Assembly (NCBI GenBank): GCA_900541975.1
Contig: UQLR01000005.1
Location: 74,408 to 138,407 of the forward strand
Source of the DNA: an uncultured Oscillospiraceae bacterium
GTDB lineage: Bacteria > Bacillota > Clostridia > Oscillospirales > Acutalibacteraceae
DNA: 64,000 nt
Direction: 5' to 3'
The position numbers and the translations under genes were made by a program. Shown here in pieces: positions 16,756 through 25,177 of this stretch. The notes under the pieces are model-generated. The model saw nothing but the letters and a program-made list of their open reading frames with translations. It was not told where the DNA came from and searched no databases. Position 1 is the stretch's first letter; each line of letters starts with the position of its first letter.

Positions 16756-18228
16756 ATGGCTTATAAACATGGAGCCTACGGCGAAATCGGCGACAGCAAA
16801 GTGGCGAGTACCACACAGGCCGACGTCGTAGCCGCCTATATCGGCACCGCACCGGTAAACCTGATCCGGGGCTATGCCGACATGGATCTCGTCAATATGC
16901 CGATTAAGCTCACCGACATGGGCGACGCCCAGAGCAAGCTCGGATATGCACAGAATTGGGCCGACTTCACACTCTGCGAAGCCTTCGCCCAGCATTTTGA
17001 CAACACCGTCGGGAATGTGGGCCCGATCTACGTCGTGAACGTCCTCGATCCGGACGTGCACAAGGACGCGGAAAAGACCACAAAAACGCTGACCTTCAAA
17101 AATAATCGGACGGAGTTTGAGAGCTCTGACATTATTCTGGACACCTTCGCGATCGCCGACAAGGCCGAAGATGTGGACTATTCCCTCAGCTACAACTTTA
17201 CAAAGGGCACCGTCGTGGTGCAGTTGCTCAAAGATCTGGAGACTGATAGTCTGGAGTGTACCTACAACACCGTGGACACCTCGGCGGTAGAGTCTGACGA
17301 CATTATCGGGCAGGAAACGGCAGACGGCCAGTACACCGGGCTGCACGCCATGTCTCTGCTCTATCAGTACCACAATGCCGTCCTCAATATTCTGGCAGCA
17401 CCCGGCTGGAGCCATATCCCGGAAGTTTACAAGGCTATGGTGAGCACCGTCCAGAAGCTCAACGGCCACTGGGACGGCTTCGTCAACGCCGACATTCCTC
17501 TGGTGGACAGCCAGAGCCAGAAGATCGACACGATCGCAAAGGCTCAGGAGTGGGCCGAAGAAAACGGATACAACAGCGAGTACAGTAAAGTGTACTGGCC
17601 GCAGGTGAAAGACGGCAGCGGCCGTGTGTTCCACCTCTCCACCGTTGGAAGCGCCACTATGCTGCGCGTGGATTTGGAGAACGGCGGCGTGCCCTTCGAG
17701 TCTCCGTCCAATAAGGCAATCATGGCAACGGCTCAGTATTTTGGGGCAGACTCCAAGAGCCGCGGCTTCGATCAGCAGACTGCCAACAGCCTGAATGAGA
17801 AAGGCATTACAACGGCCTGCTTCTGGGCCGGTCAGTGGGTGCTCTGGGGCCCGCACACAGCGGCCTACACCTACAATGGCAGCATGGACGCCCGCGCAAT
17901 CTTCGACAACAATATCCGTATGCTTATGCACATCACGAACAGTTTCCAGTTGGATCACGGAACGGAGATCGACTCCCCCATGACTCCGCAGGACAAGGAC
18001 ACGATCCTGAACTTTGAGAAGCAGAAGCTCGACACCCTTCTGGGGATCGGCGCTCTGATCGGCACGCCTACGGTGGAGTTTTTGGAGAGCGCGAACCCGA
18101 CCAGCGACATGATGAACGGCGACTTCGTGTGGGATATTTCCGCAACGCCTACGCCTCCGTTCAAATCCGGCACTGTTCGCGTGTGCTATACCGATGAAGG
18201 CTTCCAGTCCTTCTTTGAGTCTGAATAA
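16756..18228 (+). CDS. Contractile tail sheath protein
   Basis: The 490-residue protein has sheath hallmarks: an N-terminal A-Y-I-GTAPVN strand near residue 30, a variable middle domain, and a conserved C-terminal domain with ITTACFWAGQWVLWGPHTA (residues 354-372) and the IFDNNIRMLMHI helix. Sheath subunits contract to drive the tube through the host envelope, so the phage is a myovirus. A ribosome site AAGGAGG precedes the ATG. Confidence 0.88.
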   Translation: MAYKHGAYGEIGDSKVASTTQADVVAAYIGTAPVNLIRGYADMDLVNMPIKLTDMGDAQSKLGYAQNWADFTLCEAFAQHFDNTVGNVGPIYVVNVLDPDVHKDAEKTTKTLTFKNNRTEFESSDIILDTFAIADKAEDVDYSLSYNFTKGTVVVQLLKDLETDSLECTYNTVDTSAVESDDIIGQETADGQYTGLHAMSLLYQYHNAVLNILAAPGWSHIPEVYKAMVSTVQKLNGHWDGFVNADIPLVDSQSQKIDTIAKAQEWAEENGYNSEYSKVYWPQVKDGSGRVFHLSTVGSATMLRVDLENGGVPFESPSNKAIMATAQYFGADSKSRGFDQQTANSLNEKGITTACFWAGQWVLWGPHTAAYTYNGSMDARAIFDNNIRMLMHITNSFQLDHGTEIDSPMTPQDKDTILNFEKQKLDTLLGIGALIGTPTVEFLESANPTSDMMNGDFVWDISATPTPPFKSGTVRVCYTDEGFQSFFESE

Positions 18229-18242
18229 GGAGGTGCAGAAAA

Positions 18243-18752
18243 ATGGGAAAATGGCTGGATATTAAGGGGCCGGTGGTGGCCGATACCGTCTACGCTGACA
18301 ACACGCTTGTGGCTAAGGACGTAGCCTTCACCCTTCCGGGCCTCGAATTTATGACCGCTGACGTCATGGCCATGGGTAACATGACCGTGCCACTCGTGGG
18401 CCTTCTGGAAAACATGGAGCTCACAATCACCAAGATCGGCGTGGACATGGGCCTCAGCCGTCTGGGACGTCTGGAAAAGCAAAACCTTGAGTTTCGCTGG
18501 GTGCAGAACGTCGTCAAGTCTGACGGCACTCAGGGGACTGAGGGCTGCAAGGCTTTTGTCCGTGTTATGCCCGCGGCGCTCCCGGAGCTGGGCGTTGAAA
18601 TCGGATCCGCGACCGAAGCGGAAGGCACTTACACTGTCACCCGTATGCAGATCTACGCAAACGGCGCGGAGTATATGTGCGTGGACAGACTGAGCCAGAT
18701 CCTCCGCGTGAATGGCAAGGACTACATGAGCGCAATCAACAACCTGCTCTAA
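18243..18752 (+). CDS. Tail tube protein (P2 FII-type)
   Basis: At 169 residues it has the normal size for P2-like tube proteins. It directly follows the sheath gene, and it begins with a short helix and the KDVAFTLPGLEF segment typical of the family. Hexamers stack into the inner tube of the tail. AAGGAGGTGCAGAAA precedes the ATG. Confidence 0.85.
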   Translation: MGKWLDIKGPVVADTVYADNTLVAKDVAFTLPGLEFMTADVMAMGNMTVPLVGLLENMELTITKIGVDMGLSRLGRLEKQNLEFRWVQNVVKSDGTQGTEGCKAFVRVMPAALPELGVEIGSATEAEGTYTVTRMQIYANGAEYMCVDRLSQILRVNGKDYMSAINNLL

Positions 18753-18773
18753 GTATGAATATCTGAATTAACG

Positions 18774-18807
18774 GCCCGCCGGACTTTCCTCTGGCGGGCT
18801 TATTTTG
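18774..18807 (+). terminator. Hairpin after the tail tube gene
   Basis: GCCCGCC pairs with GGCGGGC and TTATTTT follows. It may lower expression downstream of the highly needed tube and sheath genes. Confidence 0.65.
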
Positions 18808-18823
18808 TGAAAGGAGCCAAAGC

Positions 18824-19258
18824 ATGAAAGAAGTAACCAAAAACCCGATCAAGGGCACGCTGCGCCTGAAAAATCCGATCCTGATTAACGGGAACGAAAT
18901 CACCGAAGTGACCTACGACTCGAACGAGATCGACGGGATCCTTTTTGCGACAGCTGAGTCACGAAGGAAGGCGGCAGCAGGCCGGAAAGATATTTCTATC
19001 GCCCCGGCGGCTGAATTTGATTTTAGTCTCCACCTTTACCTCGGTTTCGCTGCCATTGTGGCCGTGAACCCCTCTTATGATTTTTCCGACCTCGAAAGGA
19101 TTAAAGGGCACGACGTCGTGGAGGTTATGACGATCGGCCGAAATTTTATGCTCGCGTCGGGGGAGAAAACACAAACGGGCGACGACTCCGGCGAGCCTAC
19201 AGAGACTACGCCAGAGTCTACCACACCAGCACGTCCGACCTCGAAAAAAAGCGAGTAA
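18824..19258 (+). CDS. Tail assembly chaperone, zero-frame product
   Basis: This 144-residue protein sits between tube and tape measure genes, the fixed place of tail assembly chaperones (lambda G, P2 E, Mu gp41). Its N-terminal NPIKGTLRLKNPILINGNEI pattern fits the Mu gp41 / P2 E type. The last 25 residues are a polar Thr/Pro/Ser tail. The reading frame ends just past seven consecutive As that allow a shift into a second frame (next entry). Confidence 0.8.
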   Translation: MKEVTKNPIKGTLRLKNPILINGNEITEVTYDSNEIDGILFATAESRRKAAAGRKDISIAPAAEFDFSLHLYLGFAAIVAVNPSYDFSDLERIKGHDVVEVMTIGRNFMLASGEKTQTGDDSGEPTETTPESTTPARPTSKKSE

Positions 19259-19371
19259 CAGATTTTATCGTTGAATATGCGGAGGCGGCCGAGGATCTCG
19301 CGGAGGAAAGAAAACGCATGGAGAAGAACCGGCCGCACTTTAAGCCCAAACATGTAAGGAAACGGAGGTGA
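18824..19371 (+). CDS. Tail assembly chaperone, predicted -1 frameshift product
   Basis: Seven As at 19244-19250 lie two codons before the TAA stop of the chaperone gene. A shift back by one base there opens a 40-codon frame that reads VTDFIVEYAEAAEDLAEER and so on, ending at the TGA at 19369-19371, five bases before the tape measure ATG. This second frame has no start of its own. Lambda G/GT and P2 E/E' use the same device to make a longer chaperone in fixed ratio. The shift site and open frame are visible; actual shifting is inferred. Confidence 0.75.
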
Positions 19372-19375
19372 GGAC

Positions 19376-22300
19376 ATGGCGGGCAAGACCTTACAATCTA
19401 CGATCGAGATCGCTGGTACCCTCAGCCCGTCTTTACAGCAGGCCATAAAGCAAGCCGTTGACAGGCTCGAAGAAATGAGCCAAGAGACGCTGGAGTCTGC
19501 CGGAGCTGCCGCGAAGCTGGCGGCCGAAATCAGTACGCAGGAGTCTGTTCTGAAAAACCTCCAACGTGGGTACGAAGATTATATCGTGAGCGGATCCGAA
19601 AGCACCGACGAGGCCCTAAAGCTCGCCGACACCATTCAGGATCTATCCAACGAGCTGAACGAAAACCGGGGAGCACTCGAAGCAGCCCACGAGGCAGCCC
19701 AAAAGCTCGCAGGAGGCCAGCAGGAAACCGCCGACGCATACAGCAAGCTGCAAAAACAGATCGGCGAACAGGAAGCGGAGCTTGCGACTCTGCGCCGCTC
19801 CTATGCCAACGTAGCGCTTGAACAGGGCGAAACCTCGGCCGAAGCGCGGCAGCTGGCAAGCCAGATCAGCCAACTTTCCGGCGATCTGAACGAGAACCGG
19901 CAGAGGCTAAGTGCTGCCGAACAGGCAGCGGATCAACTGGGCAACTCTCTGGAGGACGCCGGGCAGGACGCGGAAAGCTCCAGCGAAGGCTACACAGTGC
20001 TGAAAAATGTCCTTGCCAACCTTGTGACCGAGGGGATCAACAAAACGGTGGACGCTTTCAAGGAGCTGGCAACGGAGGGAGACACCTCTCTCGCTATGCT
20101 AAGCGCCAGAACAGGAGCCACCGCGCAAGAACTCGAAGGCTTCGAGGACGTCATGTACGAGGTTTACAACTCCAACTATGGCGACAGCCTCGGAGACGTT
20201 TCGGAAAAACTCTCCACCGTCATTCAAATGACCGACAATCTGGACAAGGCTTCGCTGGCTCAGATAACCAAAAACGCGATCGCGCTGGAGGACGTGTTCG
20301 GCTTCGACGTAGTGGAAAGCCTGAGGACTGCGAACAGCCTCACGGATCAGTTTGGCATAAGCGCAGAGGAAGCGTTTAACCTTATCGTGCAAGGGGCACA
20401 AAAAGGACTGAACCAAAACGACGACCTTCTGGACACGATCAACGAGTACAGCGTCCAGTTTCGGAACGCCGGATATTCTGCCGACGACATGTTCAACATG
20501 CTGGCAAACGGAGCCGAGACTGGAACATGGAGCATTGACAAGCTGGGCGACGCGGTAAAAGAGTTTAACATACGAATGAGCGACGGCACAGCAAACGAGT
20601 ACCTCGAACAGCTCGGCCTTAATACCGAGGAAGTAATCGCTCAATTCAACAAGGGCGGGCCAGAGGCTCAGGCTGCGATCGGCGACATTATGGAGGCTCT
20701 GCAAGAGTGCGACGACGCGACGCTGCAATATCAGGCAGGCGTCGGCCTGTTTGGCACTATGTGGGAGGATCTGGGCGTTGACACCGTGGCGTCCCTTATG
20801 GACACACAGGGCGCGATCCAGAGCACTTCCGACGCCATGGCGCAGCTGGACAGCGCCGCCTATGATACGCTGGAGAGCTCACTCTCCCAGCTGGGGCGCA
20901 CAATCAAGTCCGAAGTGGTGCAGCCGGTAGCCGAAGAACTCACTCCCGCCATGAAAGAGGCCGTGGACTATGTGAACGCAAACGTAGCCCCGGCGGTGGA
21001 CTGGGTATCGTCTCACCTTCCTGAGATCGGCCTTGCGTTGGGAACGCTCAGCGCCGTTTTGGTGGCTATGAACTGGGGCTCTCTTGTGGCGCAGTTTGGA
21101 AAGATAAAGGGAGCGATCACCGGATTTACGACCGCCCTCGGCGAAGTCTCCGGGCCTGTCATGGCCGTGATCGCAATCGTGGCCGCGCTGGCTGCCGGTT
21201 TTATGTATTTATGGCAGACAAACGAGGACTTCCGGGCTAATGTGACAGCAATCTGGGCCGAGCTGCAAGCCAGCTTTTCGGAGCTCGGAGCCGGAATCAT
21301 GCAAATGATTAACCAGCTTATGCCGCTGATCCAACAGACTGCGGCGACCGTTCTCTCTGCCTTCGCACAAATTGCCTCGGCAGTGATCCCGGTGCTGGTG
21401 GAGCTGATCGGCGCTATCCTGCCGGTGATTATTGATCTTATAAATCAAATGCTCCCGATCCTGACGCAGATCGTCCAGACGGTACTCACTACCCTGATAG
21501 ACTTAATCAACCAGCTGCTCCCGGTGATAATGCAGATCATTCAGGCAGTTTTACCAGTGCTGGTGGAGTTTATCAATGCTCTGCTTCCGGTTTTAATGCA
21601 GATCGTACAGGCCGTCCTTCCAGTATTTGTACAACTGATTCAGACGCTTCTACCTATTATTACTCAAATAGTAGAGGCCGTCCTTCCAGTATTAATTCAG
21701 CTTGTAAATGCAATTTTACCAATAATAACACAAATTATTAATGCTGTGCTTCCAGTAATGGTTCAAATTCTTGGAGCAATTACACCGATTTTAAATATGA
21801 TTGTGTCGCTTTTACAACCAATTCTAAATTTAATCATTACGCTGGTCGAGCCAATACTGAACTTAATTACCACGGCAATTACTCCGTTAATTGAAATCTT
21901 TTCGACATTGATAACCACAATACTACAACCAATTATGCCAATTATTCAAGCTATCGCTGATATGTTCACAACAGTGCTTGGAGGTGCTATAAACGCGATT
22001 ATGCCAATTATTCAAGGTGTAATGGATGTTTTTGGAAGTTTAATTGACTTTATCACTGGAGTATTTTCGGGAAATTGGTCACAAGCATGGGATGGCATTG
22101 TTGGAGTATTTAAGAGCATTTTTAATTTGATACCAGCAATAGTTGAAGGTGTAATAAACGGAGCAATAGCTATTATAAACGGAATTATTTCCGGAATCAA
22201 CTCCGTAACAGGGCTGATCGGAATTCCAGCAATCCCGTCTATTCCATCGGTAACGCTTCCACGTTTTGCAGAGGGAGGATTTACAGATGGCCCCTCTCTT

Positions 22301-22672
22301 GCTGGTGAGGCTGGCACCGAGGCCGTGATCTCCTTCGATCCTGCATACCGAGATCAAAATATTGCTATCTGGCAGAAGGCTGGGCAGCTACTCGGAACAC
22401 TCGGATCTTCTTCAGGGGAAAACGCAGGACTCACGAATACAGCCGGAAAGTTGCTCGCTCTGGACGACTTCTCTTTGGGAGGCCTCGCCAACAACACGAG
22501 CACCGTCATTTACTACGATTTTTCCTGCTTCACTTGGAGCCCACAGATCCAGACGGAAGGATCCAGCGAGGACGCCGACGACTTCATGGCTCGCCTCAAA
22601 GCGCACGAGGCCGAGTTTTTCGACTGGCTGGAGGAATTTATTCAGGCAAGGGAGGTGGCGCTTTATGCGTAG
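19376..22672 (+). CDS. Tape measure protein
   Basis: At 1098 residues this is the longest phage gene, as tape measures usually are. Residues 15-210 form long coiled coils. Residues 225-530 are the conserved TMP domain, with LSARTGATAQELEGFEDVMYE-type motifs. Hydrophobic segments lie near 555-615. Residues 640-880 are a hydrophobic tandem repeat of about 22 residues built on LLPVIMQIIQAVLP units. Near the end comes FAEGGFTDGPSLAGEAGTEA, a common TMP tail motif. Length sets tail length. From about 21,650 to 22,260 base composition turns strongly AT-rich (see findings). Confidence 0.93.
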   Translation: MAGKTLQSTIEIAGTLSPSLQQAIKQAVDRLEEMSQETLESAGAAAKLAAEISTQESVLKNLQRGYEDYIVSGSESTDEALKLADTIQDLSNELNENRGALEAAHEAAQKLAGGQQETADAYSKLQKQIGEQEAELATLRRSYANVALEQGETSAEARQLASQISQLSGDLNENRQRLSAAEQAADQLGNSLEDAGQDAESSSEGYTVLKNVLANLVTEGINKTVDAFKELATEGDTSLAMLSARTGATAQELEGFEDVMYEVYNSNYGDSLGDVSEKLSTVIQMTDNLDKASLAQITKNAIALEDVFGFDVVESLRTANSLTDQFGISAEEAFNLIVQGAQKGLNQNDDLLDTINEYSVQFRNAGYSADDMFNMLANGAETGTWSIDKLGDAVKEFNIRMSDGTANEYLEQLGLNTEEVIAQFNKGGPEAQAAIGDIMEALQECDDATLQYQAGVGLFGTMWEDLGVDTVASLMDTQGAIQSTSDAMAQLDSAAYDTLESSLSQLGRTIKSEVVQPVAEELTPAMKEAVDYVNANVAPAVDWVSSHLPEIGLALGTLSAVLVAMNWGSLVAQFGKIKGAITGFTTALGEVSGPVMAVIAIVAALAAGFMYLWQTNEDFRANVTAIWAELQASFSELGAGIMQMINQLMPLIQQTAATVLSAFAQIASAVIPVLVELIGAILPVIIDLINQMLPILTQIVQTVLTTLIDLINQLLPVIMQIIQAVLPVLVEFINALLPVLMQIVQAVLPVFVQLIQTLLPIITQIVEAVLPVLIQLVNAILPIITQIINAVLPVMVQILGAITPILNMIVSLLQPILNLIITLVEPILNLITTAITPLIEIFSTLITTILQPIMPIIQAIADMFTTVLGGAINAIMPIIQGVMDVFGSLIDFITGVFSGNWSQAWDGIVGVFKSIFNLIPAIVEGVINGAIAIINGIISGINSVTGLIGIPAIPSIPSVTLPRFAEGGFTDGPSLAGEAGTEAVISFDPAYRDQNIAIWQKAGQLLGTLGSSSGENAGLTNTAGKLLALDDFSLGGLANNTSTVIYYDFSCFTWSPQIQTEGSSEDADDFMARLKAHEAEFFDWLEEFIQAREVALYA

Positions 22673-22916
22673 GGTAACGGGCTATCTGGAATACATCACA
22701 CGCGAGGGCGACACCTTTGACGCTCTGGCACTGCAAATGTATAACGAGGAAACCCTCGCCCATTACATTATTGAATTTAACCCCGACTATGCGGACGTTC
22801 TGATCTTCGAGGCGAACGTGGCCATCCGACTGCCGATCGTAGAGGACGCAGAGACGCCGGAAACTCTGCCGCCGTGGCGTCGGGGCGAAGAAATCCCGGA
22901 GCTGGACGCTTCGTGA
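22665..22916 (+). CDS. Tail protein X (LysM-like, P2 gpX)
   Basis: The 83-residue product starts at the ATG overlapping the tape measure end, behind AAGGGAGGTGG. It reads as a LysM-like unit: YITREGDTFDALALQMYNEETLAHYIIEFNP is the classical motif, here split by no insertion. P2 gpX sits at the base of the tail. The stop is overlapped by the next GTG. Confidence 0.85.
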   Translation: MRRVTGYLEYITREGDTFDALALQMYNEETLAHYIIEFNPDYADVLIFEANVAIRLPIVEDAETPETLPPWRRGEEIPELDAS

Positions 22917-23830
22917 ATTTTTACTATAACGGGACGGACATATACAACGACGTGTCGGTGAACTACTGCGTGCATGAAATGTTCGCGGAAAAGCAGGCCG
23001 ACACGCTTGTGATCCGTTTCAATGACGTCAAGGGTATATGGAGCAAGTGGAAACCGGCAGCCGGTGACACGGTGCGCTTCAAAGAAAGCGCAAGCGATAC
23101 CGGAAAAATGTTCATACACTCCATGAAACCCGAAAACGGGCTTTTTACAATCCGGGCCATGTCTATGCCGAAAACGGCAAAGATCCGGAAATCAAAGAGC
23201 TGGGAGGGCGTGCGCTTCCTTCAACTGGCAAATGAATTTGCCGGGAACCACGGCCTCACATTCAAAAACTACGGGTGTGAAGATCAGGTTTACCCATATA
23301 TCAAGCAAGACAATGAGGGGGATTTTTCCCTCTTTTCTCGTCTTTGTATGCTGGAGGGCTATCAAATGCTTATTTTTGACGGCTCTCTGCTCGCATATAA
23401 CGAGCATTATATTGAGCAGCAGGAACCAGCGGGCAGCCTCACGGTGGACGAAAACGGCGTCTTTACCTATGAGGACAACCGCGACACCATGTTCGGCTCC
23501 TGCGAGGTGGCAAGCGGGAGCTACTCCGGCAAATATGTGGCTGACGCTTCAAACAGCGCCGTACTGCGGCCGGAGAGCCCGATCCAAGTCACCAGTAACG
23601 CAGAGGCGGCCCGCTTCGCCAAGGGGCTACTCCGAAATGCCAATAAATACGGGCGCACGGGGCAGTTTTCCAAGGCTCTAATGACCGGGTACGCAGCCGC
23701 CAGCCTGCTGACTCTAAAAACGACAAAAGCAAGCATGTGGGACGGTACCGTCTTTGTGTACAAAGTCCGGCATGACTTCGTAGGGAACAAGTCAACAATC
23801 TATTTCAGGGATCTGCTGGAGGGCTACTAA
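22913..23830 (+). CDS. Baseplate hub protein (P2 gpD / late control family)
   Basis: The start is placed at the GTG overlapping the upstream stop (GTGA), giving 305 residues; an earlier start at 22874 would lie within gpX. It shows the pattern of phage late-control D hub proteins, which form the trimeric hub below the tape measure: an N-terminal beta-barrel, a DTVRFKES segment near 45, an internal second barrel with YIKQDNEGDFSLFSRL near 125, and a C-terminal DFVGNKSTIYFRD motif. Confidence 0.85.
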   Translation: MNFYYNGTDIYNDVSVNYCVHEMFAEKQADTLVIRFNDVKGIWSKWKPAAGDTVRFKESASDTGKMFIHSMKPENGLFTIRAMSMPKTAKIRKSKSWEGVRFLQLANEFAGNHGLTFKNYGCEDQVYPYIKQDNEGDFSLFSRLCMLEGYQMLIFDGSLLAYNEHYIEQQEPAGSLTVDENGVFTYEDNRDTMFGSCEVASGSYSGKYVADASNSAVLRPESPIQVTSNAEAARFAKGLLRNANKYGRTGQFSKALMTGYAAASLLTLKTTKASMWDGTVFVYKVRHDFVGNKSTIYFRDLLEGY

Positions 23831-24181
23831 ATGGGGAATATCTACAAGGGAACAATCGCCGGGATAGAGGGAAACACCGCCCGCGTGCTCCCCTCCGACG
23901 CCGGAGCCAAACCGACCGCTAAGATCGTGATCCCGTGGCACCTCAGAGGGAGCACAGGGAACCTCACCAAAGGCACACCGGTGGTGTATGTCGAATTTGA
24001 CGACGCCAGCGGGCTACTACTCGGCCGGGCCGACGGTGAGTGGGGCGCTTACCTTCCCGGACTGACGGCCGGATCCATATCCGTGCCGGAAGGAGACGTA
24101 AACGCCAGCGGCGTGAGCTTATCCGGGCACAGGCATGGAGGTGTAGAACCCGGCAGCGGCACCACCAGCAGGCCAACATAA
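23831..24181 (+). CDS. Baseplate spike protein (P2 gpV-like)
   Basis: This 116-residue protein begins at the base after the hub stop. It has an N-terminal OB-fold (residues 1-80) and a short Gly/Ser-rich tip with the HRHGGV metal motif near residue 100, as in P2 gpV-type spikes, where His residues hold an iron ion at the point. The apex domain is very short. It pierces the outer cell surface during infection. Confidence 0.85.
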   Translation: MGNIYKGTIAGIEGNTARVLPSDAGAKPTAKIVIPWHLRGSTGNLTKGTPVVYVEFDDASGLLLGRADGEWGAYLPGLTAGSISVPEGDVNASGVSLSGHRHGGVEPGSGTTSRPT

Positions 24182-24193
24182 GGAGGGGCCAAT

Positions 24194-24880
24194 ATGGCGA
24201 CAATGGCAAAATGGGGCTCAAAAACATGGGCCGTATCTCAGAAAAAAGTCGTCGCTCTGGAGGGGCTGGCCTTTTCCTATTCTCAGGTAGCTGACAACAA
24301 CACCAGCACAGAGGAAAAGAAAACCACCAACGAGCGAGGCACGGATCTATTCCCGCTCAGCTTCACCACCGTGCTGCACAGCGGCGCGGGTGTGGACGTT
24401 CGGGCAGAGATCGAAAGCTGGAAAGAGCTTGTCACAAAAGTAAATTATTTTTATCTGGGAGGCAAGAAGCTGGGGCCGAAGCTCCAACTCCGCAAGGTGT
24501 CCGTGAGCAACGTCGAGATCGACGACCTCGGACGCATGAGACTGGCAACGCTTTCCTTTGAGTTTAAAGAGTACGATCCCGACACCACAAGCGTGCCGGT
24601 AAGCACCACCGCCCTGAATGTGAAAGCCAGCACGGCCTCGAAATCCCAGAGCAAACCGGCAAACACGCAAGTGCAGGCAGCGCCAAAAAAGACGATCACC
24701 GTCGGCTGCTATGTAAAGCCAACCGGGAGCAGGTACGCAACCGGCCAGAAGATCCCGAACTGGGTAAAAGAGCGCAGCCATAAGGTAAGCCAGATCAAGG
24801 AAAGCCAAAACAAGGTGCTGCTCGGACACCCGGACGGGATCAACAGCTGGGTATATCTGAGCGAAGTCACGCTCGTGTAA
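24194..24880 (+). CDS. Baseplate/tail protein U-like with SH3-like C-terminus
   Basis: The 228-residue product has an N-terminal 120-residue half starting MATMAKWGSKTWAVSQKKV, which resembles P2 gpU-type tail-completion proteins. It then has an Ala/Ser/Gln-rich linker and a C-terminal small beta domain (about 165-228) that looks like an SH3 or LysM-associated module. It lies between the spike and gp25-like genes, so a baseplate role is likely. The exact family is uncertain. Confidence 0.55.
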   Translation: MATMAKWGSKTWAVSQKKVVALEGLAFSYSQVADNNTSTEEKKTTNERGTDLFPLSFTTVLHSGAGVDVRAEIESWKELVTKVNYFYLGGKKLGPKLQLRKVSVSNVEIDDLGRMRLATLSFEFKEYDPDTTSVPVSTTALNVKASTASKSQSKPANTQVQAAPKKTITVGCYVKPTGSRYATGQKIPNWVKERSHKVSQIKESQNKVLLGHPDGINSWVYLSEVTLV

Positions 24881-24892
24881 AGGAGGGAGGCC

Positions 24893-25177
24893 ATGAGAGC
24901 ACAAGGGAACGGGCTCCCGCAGGTGTGCGCGGCCAACCTGCTGCGAACCGTGCGGGGCGAGGTAGCATACGACAGGCTCAGGGGCCGGGACGGTGCTCTG
25001 ATCGACCAGCCAAACGCCACCGACGCGGCAGCGGCCGACGCCGAGTGGGTGCTCGAAACCTACGAACCACGGGTAAACGCTGAGGAAATCGTCACGGATC
25101 CCTCCGGCGTTTTATCCGGTGAATTTAATATGACCGTGAATATCACGGAAAGAAAGGAGGACGAGGAAATCGAATGA
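24893..25177 (+). CDS. Baseplate wedge protein (gp25/gpW-like)
   Basis: This is a 94-residue protein between the gpU-like and gpJ genes, the invariant place of the small gpW/gp25 baseplate wedge protein. It has an N-terminal helix and the ETYEPRVNAEEI segment followed by a beta strand that corresponds to the EPR core of gp25. It overlaps gpJ by four bases. Confidence 0.75.
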   Translation: MRAQGNGLPQVCAANLLRTVRGEVAYDRLRGRDGALIDQPNATDAAAADAEWVLETYEPRVNAEEIVTDPSGVLSGEFNMTVNITERKEDEEIE

